From contig JAYUZR010000058.1 in assembly GCA_043751595.1 (NCBI GenBank), positions 1 through 7,812 of the forward strand: 7,812 nt of DNA, written 5' to 3'. This DNA is from JAYUZR01 sp043751595 (lineage in GTDB: Bacteria > Patescibacteriota > UBA1384 > CAILIB01). Positions within the stretch are counted from its first letter, which is position 1; the number at the start of each line of letters is the position of its first letter. The notes below the pieces were generated by a model. That model worked only from the letters and a program-made list of their open reading frames with translations. It was not told the origin of the DNA and did not search any database. Positions 1-5,837 of the stretch are shown here, piece after piece. The translations under genes and the position numbers were made by a program.

Positions 1-1556
1 CCTCGCTAGAGGGCTGGTCGTTGGTGCCCTTCCTCACCGATTCTTATCAGCAACTTTTACAAGAGCTTACTAATCAGGGTATTGCTACCACCGTTGCCTA
101 CTACGATTGGCGCCTTCCGCCCGATAAAGCCGCTGCCGAATACCTAGTGCCAGTTATTGCCAAGCTTAAGGCAGAAACCGGCGTTTCTAAGGTGCACCTT
201 GTTGCTCATTCATACGGCGGCTTGGTGGCGCGAAGCTATATCCAGTCTGATACCTACGGGGGAGATGTGGATACACTGGTGCAGATGGGTACTCCTAATC
301 ATGGTGCGGTTAAGGCCTTTCCTGTCTGGCAGGCGGCTAGCTTGCCGGATGATTGGGTGCCAGCCGAGGCGTTGTTGCGGTGGTATACCCTGCAGCAACC
401 CAGTCTTAGCCTCTCCACAATTGTTCGCTCTGCCATGCCTTCGGTTGGTGTGCTGCAGCCAACCTTCCCCTTTCTAGCTGGCTTCTCAGATGCACTTCAG
501 GTGCTTATTCATCTACAAAACTCTTTCCTGGCAAGTCTCAACCTCCCGGGTGGTATTGATCGTCTTTTCTCTCGGGTAAAGGTTATTCAGTACATCGGCA
601 AAGGAGAATCAACAGCCGATAAAGTAACGGTAGGACTTACCCCTGCACAAGACTTTCCAAATTGGCCAGATGGCAAACCTATTTCCCGCGGTATGCATTA
701 CGTTCAATCGGGCGATGGCACGGTGTTGGCAAGTTCTGTCTCGCTGGAGGGGGCTATTCAGGTAGTGCTCGATTCCAGTCATGCGGTGTTACCGGCTAAA
801 GTTGGGCAAGATCTCTTAAACCGGCTGTATGCCATAAAAACAGGCGTGCTTTCGGTATCACTACCCGACTTTTTTACACTCTTCTTTGATTGCCCAATTA
901 GTCTCAAGGTTTTTTCTAACGATGGCATACTTCTTGCCAGTAGTAATGCTTACACACGGGGAAGTATTCAGCTGGTTGAATCTGACCAACTGCATTGGCT
1001 TACTACTACGCTTGGTAAAGAAAGTGTAGTAGTTAAGGCCACGGCACTAGCTGATTCGGAAGTGCGCTGGTGGTGGGATGTGGGCGCAGTGCATACCAAG
1101 CAGCTACATAAGGGTGATGAGCTAATCATAAAGGGATTTGCTACAGAGCTTGTACCGACTGAGACATCCGTATCTCCAAGTCCTCAGCCACCGCCAAATC
1201 ATACTCCCCTAAAGGTAACTACTACGCCAAAGCAGGTAGTAACACCTACTGCACCCATCGCTAGTGCTCCTGCTCATATTTCTGAGCCAGAACAAAGTAC
1301 AAGCTACATTCTCGCCGCCTTTCCGCCTTCTCCAAAAGTCTGGATTGCTAATACTCGTCTCTATTCGCTGGTACGCGCTCCACCGGCAAGGTTTATTGCT
1401 CTAAGTCCCGCTAGTTCACTCTTTTTTAATCCTCCCAGTGCTCAATCCAACCTGGTGACATATTACTTCGAGGTAATCATCTGGGGAATGCTTACCCTCT
1501 CGGTTATTGTGACCTTACGGGCAGTGCCGTATCATGAAGAGAGAAAATATTCTTAA
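1..1556 (+). CDS. LCAT/lipase-like alpha/beta hydrolase with C-terminal membrane anchor (5' partial)
   Basis: Probable extracellular serine hydrolase (esterase, lipase or acyltransferase class). The frame is open to the left edge, so the gene starts outside the window. A TTG at 21 is the first in-window start codon, but the reading frame before it already reads like the family. Numbering from that TTG: a Tyr-Asp-Trp-Arg block at 28-31, the nucleophile elbow AHSYGG with Ser64, the GTPNHG block at 90-95, a GDGTV block with likely catalytic Asp232, and likely catalytic His254. After the catalytic domain come a beta-rich region (about 290-375), a Pro/Thr/Ser-rich stalk (about 376-425), a hydrophobic segment (about 483-499) and a short charged tail, which suggests a type I surface-anchored enzyme. 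The signal peptide and oxyanion-hole loop should lie upstream of the window. The substrate is unknown. The family call is firm; lipid as substrate is inference. Confidence -1.
   Translation, partial: SLEGWSLVPFLTDSYQQLLQELTNQGIATTVAYYDWRLPPDKAAAEYLVPVIAKLKAETGVSKVHLVAHSYGGLVARSYIQSDTYGGDVDTLVQMGTPNHGAVKAFPVWQAASLPDDWVPAEALLRWYTLQQPSLSLSTIVRSAMPSVGVLQPTFPFLAGFSDALQVLIHLQNSFLASLNLPGGIDRLFSRVKVIQYIGKGESTADKVTVGLTPAQDFPNWPDGKPISRGMHYVQSGDGTVLASSVSLEGAIQVVLDSSHAVLPAKVGQDLLNRLYAIKTGVLSVSLPDFFTLFFDCPISLKVFSNDGILLASSNAYTRGSIQLVESDQLHWLTTTLGKESVVVKATALADSEVRWWWDVGAVHTKQLHKGDELIIKGFATELVPTETSVSPSPQPPPNHTPLKVTTTPKQVVTPTAPIASAPAHISEPEQSTSYILAAFPPSPKVWIANTRLYSLVRAPPARFIALSPASSLFFNPPSAQSNLVTYYFEVIIWGMLTLSVIVTLRAVPYHEERKYS
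1507..1535 (+). promoter_or_regulatory. Candidate sigma70-type promoter for the response regulator operon
   Basis: TTGTGA at 1507-1512 and TATCAT at 1530-1535 are separated by 17 bases. They match the -35 consensus at 4 of 6 positions and the -10 consensus at 5 of 6. A start of transcription near 1542 would leave a leader of about 27 nt before the ATG at 1569. The site lies inside the last codons of the hydrolase gene, so chance similarity is possible. Confidence -1.
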
Positions 1557-1568
1557 TCTCCTACACCT

Positions 1569-2102
1569 ATGCCCAGAATCCTCGTCGTAGAGGATGAGCA
1601 GATGCTCGCTCGCATCATTGGCATGAAACTGACTGAAGAACAGTTTGAAGTTCAGCATGCATATGATGGCGAACAGGCGTATGAAATCATCGCTACCGAT
1701 CCCCAACCCGATCTAGTCCTCCTGGACGTACTTATTCCTAAGATGAGTGGATTCGATGTCCTTGAAAAGCTTAAGGCTGAAGGCAAACATCTTCCTAAGG
1801 TGATTGTATTCTCCAACTTTGCTCAGCAAGCAGATATCGAAAAAGCGCATGAGCTTGGTGCCGTCGATTACATCGTTAAGGCTGCCTTTTCTCCGGCTGA
1901 GATTCTTACCCGAGTGCGAGAAGTCTTGGCTGGCACCCCAGCGGCCGATGCTCCTGCAGAGGCTGCAGCTCCCGTAGCTACTCCTACCCCCGCAGCACCT
2001 GCACCTGCAGAGCCAAGTGCCTATGCCGCATTCCCATCCATGGAAGATGTGATGCCAATGTCAGAAGTGCTTCATCCAGGCGAATCAAACAATAACCCCT
2101 AG
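1569..2102 (+). CDS. Response regulator, receiver domain plus Pro/Ala-rich tail, no DNA-binding domain
   Basis: CheY-like receiver that should accept phosphate from the adjacent histidine kinase. Residues 1-120 form a complete receiver: acidic pocket Glu8/Asp9, phospho-acceptor Asp53 in LLDVLIPKMSG, switch Ser82 and conserved Lys104. From about 121 to 151 the chain is almost all Ala, Pro, Thr and Glu, then ends in a short acidic, Met-rich segment (about 152-177). No winged-helix, HTH, GGDEF or other output domain follows, so control is probably by protein contact rather than DNA binding. It starts 12 nt after the hydrolase stop. There is no clear Shine-Dalgarno sequence before the ATG, but MPRILVVEDE is a typical receiver N-terminus. 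It is followed after 25 nt by the kinase gene, its likely partner. Confidence -1.
   Translation: MPRILVVEDEQMLARIIGMKLTEEQFEVQHAYDGEQAYEIIATDPQPDLVLLDVLIPKMSGFDVLEKLKAEGKHLPKVIVFSNFAQQADIEKAHELGAVDYIVKAAFSPAEILTRVREVLAGTPAADAPAEAAAPVATPTPAAPAPAEPSAYAAFPSMEDVMPMSEVLHPGESNNNP
1929..2021 (+). repeat. Low-complexity Ala/Pro-coding stretch in the response regulator
   Basis: Codons for Ala and Pro dominate residues 121-151, with several reiterated GCWCCTGCA-like units and CTGCAG hexamers. This is a protein linker, not a mobile or structural DNA repeat. It is predicted to be disordered and flexible. Confidence -1.
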
Positions 2103-2110
2103 TCATCACT

Positions 2111-2119
2111 AAAGGAGGG
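2111..2119 (+). promoter_or_regulatory. Strong Shine-Dalgarno site for the histidine kinase
   Basis: AAAGGAGGG with core AGGAGG at 2113-2118 lies 9 nt before a GTG at 2128. It fixes the GTG as the start of the kinase and is the clearest ribosome binding site in the window. Confidence -1.
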
Positions 2120-2127
2120 CAACTTCA

Positions 2128-3714
2128 GTGAGTCGTTACACTACGTGGCATCCCCGCCGCAGTGTACGCCTGCGATTTACCATCGTGCAGGCTGTCTTTA
2201 TTGCGCTCATTATTGTTCTCTTGGCGGGTACTCTTTATATTCCGGTTCGGCAGCGTTTCGTAAGTGTCACGAGCGGCTCCTACGAAACCCTTGCCTATAC
2301 CCTGGCGCCTAGTTTATACGAGGCGGTAAAGAGTGGTGATAAATCGGCGGTGGCAAGTGTGGTGCATAGGGTAGATATCCAGCGAGGGGTTCGCTATGTA
2401 CTCGTTCTCGACGACACTGAAAAAGTCTTCTACGACACCATTAGCGGCTCTGGTTCCTTCGAAGGAAAAGAGCTTCCGGCCGGGTCAAAACCAGACTACA
2501 ACAAACTTAATCGGGGCGATGTGCAGGTGGTGCCTTCGGTTCGTGATGGAGTCACCTACTACGATTACACCGTGCCGTTTATTGTTAGTAATCGACCGCT
2601 CTATACGGTTCGGGTCGGTATCGATTCCACACTGGTAGACGGAGAGTTTAATCGGCTTGCCTATCTCTTTATTAACTTGGGCGCGGCAGCGGTCTTGATT
2701 GGTGCTATTTTTACGTACCTCATTGCGGCAAAACTTACCAAGCCAATTACCGAGCTTACTGAATCCGCCCTAGCAATTCGGGCAGGTAATCTTAATGCCT
2801 ACCCAACCATTAATACGAACGACGAGCTTGAGCAGCTCTCTCGCGAGTTTAGGGGGATGGTAGATCGGCTAAAAGAGTTTTACTTCCGTGAGTACAGTCA
2901 AAAGAAGGAGGCGGTTCAGGCCAAACAACAATTACAAGATGCAAACGATAGACTCCAAGGGTTGGATCGGCAAAAGACCGATTTCATGAACGCCGCTTCT
3001 CACCAGTTGCGCACTCCTCTTTCAGTCATCCATTGGTCACTTTCTATGATTGTAGAAGATGCGGCAAATATCGATATGAAGCAGGATTATAAAGAGCTCC
3101 TTAGTGAGTCTCTTAAGAGTACTAAACGTATGGTCGATCTAGTAAACGATCTCCTCGACCTTTCTCGTATTGAGCAGGGCCGCAAAGAGCTTTCTTGGGC
3201 TTTGGGTAACTTTGGTAAAGTATGTGATGAGCTCTCTAAGGCGCTTCAGCCGCTGGCGATGAATAAGGGTCTAGAACTTACGTATCAGCAACTTACACCC
3301 ATTCCAGATTCATTCTTGGATGAGAAAAACTTCTTCCAGGTTGTGAATAATTTTGTTGATAATGCCATTAAATACACGGCACAGGGCTTTGTGCATCTCA
3401 CCTGCGAGCTGCAGGGCACTACTATCCTTATCAAGATTAGCGATAGCGGAATTGGTATGACCGAAACCGAGCGAAAAGATCTCTTCACTAGGTTTAGCCG
3501 CGGAGACGAAGCACAGAAAATGTTCCCGAATGGTTCTGGCCTAGGTATGTATGTTGCCCGCACTATCTTGCACCAGCATGGCGGTAAGGTGGATGTTGAG
3601 AGCGAAAAAGGCAAAGGGACTACCTTTATCTTAACCGTGCCAGTGTTTAATCAAGTCCCTAATCCACCACCGCAGCTACCTGCGGCCACCCCTACCGAGG
3701 AGGCACATGCCTGA
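2128..3714 (+). CDS. Sensor histidine kinase with extracellular Cache-like domain
   Basis: Membrane sensor kinase that autophosphorylates on His and probably passes phosphate to the adjacent receiver. Membrane segments at about 16-38 and 178-200 enclose an outside domain of about 138 residues. Its strand pattern (YVLVLDD near 90-96; YDYTVPF, then VRVGID near 161-166) resembles a single Cache/PDC sensor. A HAMP linker (about 201-253) and a short coiled coil lead to the HisKA domain with His292 in SHQLRTPL. The HATPase_c domain shows the N box (VNNFVDNAIKYT, Asn408 and Asn412), G1 (DSGIGM, 439-444), F box (about 452-457) and G2 (GSGLGM, 469-474), so it should be active. The C-terminus (about 508-528) is Pro/Ala-rich, beyond the usual kinase end. 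The GTG start is set by the strong site at 2111-2119. The stop overlaps the ATPase start by 8 nt. The ligand cannot be read from the sequence. Confidence -1.
   Translation: MSRYTTWHPRRSVRLRFTIVQAVFIALIIVLLAGTLYIPVRQRFVSVTSGSYETLAYTLAPSLYEAVKSGDKSAVASVVHRVDIQRGVRYVLVLDDTEKVFYDTISGSGSFEGKELPAGSKPDYNKLNRGDVQVVPSVRDGVTYYDYTVPFIVSNRPLYTVRVGIDSTLVDGEFNRLAYLFINLGAAAVLIGAIFTYLIAAKLTKPITELTESALAIRAGNLNAYPTINTNDELEQLSREFRGMVDRLKEFYFREYSQKKEAVQAKQQLQDANDRLQGLDRQKTDFMNAASHQLRTPLSVIHWSLSMIVEDAANIDMKQDYKELLSESLKSTKRMVDLVNDLLDLSRIEQGRKELSWALGNFGKVCDELSKALQPLAMNKGLELTYQQLTPIPDSFLDEKNFFQVVNNFVDNAIKYTAQGFVHLTCELQGTTILIKISDSGIGMTETERKDLFTRFSRGDEAQKMFPNGSGLGMYVARTILHQHGGKVDVESEKGKGTTFILTVPVFNQVPNPPPQLPAATPTEEAHA
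3697..3703 (+). promoter_or_regulatory. Shine-Dalgarno site for the ABC ATPase, inside the kinase gene
   Basis: GAGGAGG ends 3 nt before the ATG at 3707. That is close spacing, but the first GAGG (3697-3700) sits 6 nt away. Because it lies in the last kinase codons, initiation is likely coupled to kinase translation. Confidence -1.
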
Positions 3715-4705
3715 GGACCAAGAAGAAGGCTTTGGGCCTATTCCAAAAATTGATGCTCTCGAGCAGGGCTTGCAGCAGGAGGCAGATAAAATGATGCGCG
3801 CAGAGGCTGAAGCTACTCAGGCCGTAGTACCTGCGCCAGCCGCACCTGTAAGCACACCCGCGCCAGCACAAGCCCCACCTCCCGTGGTAGAGCTTGATAC
3901 CGAAATGGAACTTCCCTCAGACGATGAGCTGCGCCGTGCTTTTCTTGAAGAAAAAACGGCCATTGAAGAAGTCTTCCGCTGCGAAAACCTTACGAAGTCC
4001 TACGGTAGCGGTGCGGCCTATACCGAGGTGGTTAAGGGCGTAAGTTTTACGGTTAATCGCGGCGAGTATGTGGTAATTACCGGGCCATCTGGTTCGGGTA
4101 AATCAACGCTCCTACACCTGCTTGCTGGGCTTGAGAAGCCTACTCGAGGCCTGATTAAATTGCGTAATCAACTAATCGAAAAGTTTACCGACGACGATTT
4201 AGCGAGGTACCACCGTGAAGAAATCGGTCTGGTATTCCAAAACTTTAATCTTATCGAATCATTAACTACTTGGGAGAACGTAGCCTTCCCGCTCATGCTT
4301 GCCGGTGCTCCTATCGAGTGGCGAGAGCACGAAGCGCTTAAATTACTCGATCGCTTTGGTATGGCAGATTTTGCCTCCCACTACCCAAATCAGCTCTCTG
4401 GTGGACAGCAACAAAGGGTGGCAATGGCCCGTGCTTTGGTGCACGACCCGGAGATTGTGCTCTTCGATGAGCCGACCGGAAACCTCGATTCTGTCTCGGC
4501 CAGAATCGTTATCGCGGAGATCGAGCGATTACATAAACAAGAGGGACGTACTATACTGGTGGTAACCCACAGCAAGGCCTTTTTGCCGTACGCTACCCGG
4601 GTCTTTACCATTCAAGACGGGACGTTACACACCACCACCAATGAAAGTAAGCTCAATCCGAGCGACCGACCTGAACTCCCTGGCATGGAGCTCGCTTCGA
4701 CGTAG
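3707..4705 (+). CDS. ABC transporter ATP-binding protein (MacB/LolD/FtsE type) with Pro/Ala-rich N-terminal extension
   Basis: Cytoplasmic ATPase that should drive the adjacent permease. The ATPase core begins near residue 89 (FRCENLTKSYG) and has Walker A GPSGSGKST (126-134), Q-loop Gln178, signature LSGGQQQR (230-237), Walker B ending in Asp254-Glu255 and switch His288, so all catalytic elements are present. Domain order and motif wording are those of the MacB/LolD subfamily. The protein is 332 residues, about 100 more than a plain LolD-type subunit. The excess is mainly an acidic, then Pro/Ala-rich extension (1-88; Pro/Ala core about 38-61), plus a 24-residue tail after the core. The start is supported by GAGGAGG and the ATGCCTGA overlap with the kinase. 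Its last 21 codons overlap the permease gene in another frame, so the odd tail is probably a by-product of that overlap. The substrate is unknown. Confidence -1.
   Translation: MPEDQEEGFGPIPKIDALEQGLQQEADKMMRAEAEATQAVVPAPAAPVSTPAPAQAPPPVVELDTEMELPSDDELRRAFLEEKTAIEEVFRCENLTKSYGSGAAYTEVVKGVSFTVNRGEYVVITGPSGSGKSTLLHLLAGLEKPTRGLIKLRNQLIEKFTDDDLARYHREEIGLVFQNFNLIESLTTWENVAFPLMLAGAPIEWREHEALKLLDRFGMADFASHYPNQLSGGQQQRVAMARALVHDPEIVLFDEPTGNLDSVSARIVIAEIERLHKQEGRTILVVTHSKAFLPYATRVFTIQDGTLHTTTNESKLNPSDRPELPGMELAST
3818..3889 (+). repeat. Low-complexity Pro/Ala-coding stretch in the ATPase N-terminal extension
   Basis: Residues about 38-61 are nearly all Pro, Ala, Val, Thr and Gln. They are followed by a strongly acidic, probably helical segment (about 62-88) before the ATPase core. 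The pattern resembles the tail of the response regulator: a Pro/Ala arm next to a short acidic segment. Confidence -1.
4641..4705 (+). other. 65-nt dual-coding overlap of ATPase and permease genes
   Basis: The permease ATG at 4641 lies 65 nt before the ATPase stop (TAG, 4703-4705), in a different frame. No later ATG, GTG or TTG precedes the first permease membrane helix, and no conventional start lies shortly upstream in frame, so the overlap appears real. No Shine-Dalgarno sequence precedes the ATG; a run of ACC codons does. Confidence -1.
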
Positions 4706-5837
4706 TCGGCTGCGTACGTTCCTTACGGTTGGTGCGGTTGGGGTTGGTATTACGGTAATGACCTATCTCATTAGTCTGGGCCTGGGTCTCCAGGCACTTA
4801 CTCTCGATAGCGTAGCGCAATCCGATACGCTTCTTACCCTTACGGTGCGCGCCACTTCCGAAAACGTGAACCCGCTGACCCAAAAAACAATTACCAATCT
4901 TCAAAAGATAAATGGTGTGCAATACGTGTTGCCGCGCATGGTTACTAAGGGCGTTGCAAATCTTGAAACTCAGCAGGCTCCTGTAACCATTAACGCCGTA
5001 GACGGCGAGTACTTTAGTGGCAGTGACGATGCCCGTATTTTGGTTGGACGGGCGTTTCGCTCAGACGATACCCAAACCATGGTGGTTACCACCGGCTTCC
5101 TAAAGCTCTTTGGTCTCGATACCACTCGCGTGCCGCTGGTAACCTTTAAAGTAGCCTTCGATCCTACCGAATATCCCGATGTTTCTGCCATCCCCACGGT
5201 AACCATTAGCGGCGTAGTGGAGGCTAATACCGTGGCTATTTACCTACCCCGAAAATACACAGAGGCACAGGTTGGGTTGGTGAGTAATTACGATAGCGTC
5301 CGCTTGCGGGTGCTCAATGTCAGTTTGATTGAAACCGTCTCCAAGCAGGTGGTGCAACAAGGCTATCGGGTAGAAGCGGTGATCGATACTATCGAGCAAA
5401 TTAATCAGGTCTTTAAGTGGGTTCGTATTATCTTGGGTTCACTAGGGATGATTGCAGTGGTTGTAGCCAGTATTGGTATGTTTAATACGCTTACTATTAG
5501 CTTACTGGAGCGAACAAAAGAGATTGGAATCATGAAAGCGCTCGGGGTAAAACGGGGAGATATCCGGCGCCTGTTCTTGGTTGAGGCGGTGATGATGGGG
5601 CTAATTGGTGGATTGGTCGGTTTGGTTGGCGCACTTTTGGCTCAGCAAATTACCTATTTTGCCTTTACCGTACTCGCTTCGTTCTTGCAGGGAAAAGTTC
5701 CTCAACTTTTTGTGAACGATCCAATTGTGTATGCGGGCTTTATGCTGCTTGCTATTGTGGTGGCTATGGGAACCGGTATTTATCCTGCACAACGTGCAGC
5801 TAAGATTAATCCTATTGAAGCTATTCGCTATGAATAA
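4641..5837 (+). CDS. MacB/FtsX-family ABC transporter permease
   Basis: Membrane subunit paired with the ATPase encoded just upstream. It has the type VII layout: an amphipathic N-terminal start (SSLRRSRLRTFL), TM1 about 25-47, a large outside domain about 48-258 (MacB periplasmic-core type), then three helices at about 260-285, 311-340 and 363-382. Hallmark blocks are ERTKEIGIMKALG (290-302), the coupling region that contacts the ATPase, and YPAQRAAKINPIEAIRYE at the very C-terminus. Length, 398 residues, is normal for the family. Such permeases move lipids, peptides or antimicrobials, or transmit force across the membrane without pumping (FtsEX). No MacA adaptor or TolC-like channel is encoded beside it. 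The start at 4641 is the only conventional one that keeps TM1. It overlaps the next gene by 8 nt (ATGAATAA). Confidence -1.
   Translation: MKVSSIRATDLNSLAWSSLRRSRLRTFLTVGAVGVGITVMTYLISLGLGLQALTLDSVAQSDTLLTLTVRATSENVNPLTQKTITNLQKINGVQYVLPRMVTKGVANLETQQAPVTINAVDGEYFSGSDDARILVGRAFRSDDTQTMVVTTGFLKLFGLDTTRVPLVTFKVAFDPTEYPDVSAIPTVTISGVVEANTVAIYLPRKYTEAQVGLVSNYDSVRLRVLNVSLIETVSKQVVQQGYRVEAVIDTIEQINQVFKWVRIILGSLGMIAVVVASIGMFNTLTISLLERTKEIGIMKALGVKRGDIRRLFLVEAVMMGLIGGLVGLVGALLAQQITYFAFTVLASFLQGKVPQLFVNDPIVYAGFMLLAIVVAMGTGIYPAQRAAKINPIEAIRYE

Noticed and set aside
21..23. TTG at 21 as the true start of the hydrolase
   Set aside because: The frame is open to the left edge, and the residues before it continue the family pattern. 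A start here would lack both a signal peptide and the oxyanion loop.
157..477. Alternative plus-strand frame inside the hydrolase
   Set aside because: It has a Cys/Arg/Trp-rich composition typical of an out-of-frame shadow and overlaps the catalytic domain. The frames at 2396-2638 and 4299-4565 were dropped for the same reason.
3697..3714. Programmed frameshift joining kinase and ATPase
   Set aside because: No slippery heptamer is visible at the junction, and a good ribosome site plus ATG explains separate initiation.
3712..3714. TGA read as Gly (alternative genetic code)
   Set aside because: Reading through gives only about a dozen senseless residues before another TGA, and the overlap with a well-supported ATG fits a normal stop.
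4653..4922. Open frame on the minus strand
   Set aside because: It lies antisense to the permease and ATPase ends, with no recognisable domain. The same holds for minus-strand frames at 210-398, 1515-1706, 3285-3614, 4390-4611, 4970-5206, 5601-5897, 6510-6740, 6744-6956 and 7032-7298.
5725..5829. 35-residue upstream extension of the FN3 protein
   Set aside because: It lies wholly inside the permease gene and would place sequence before a clean signal peptide that begins at 5830.
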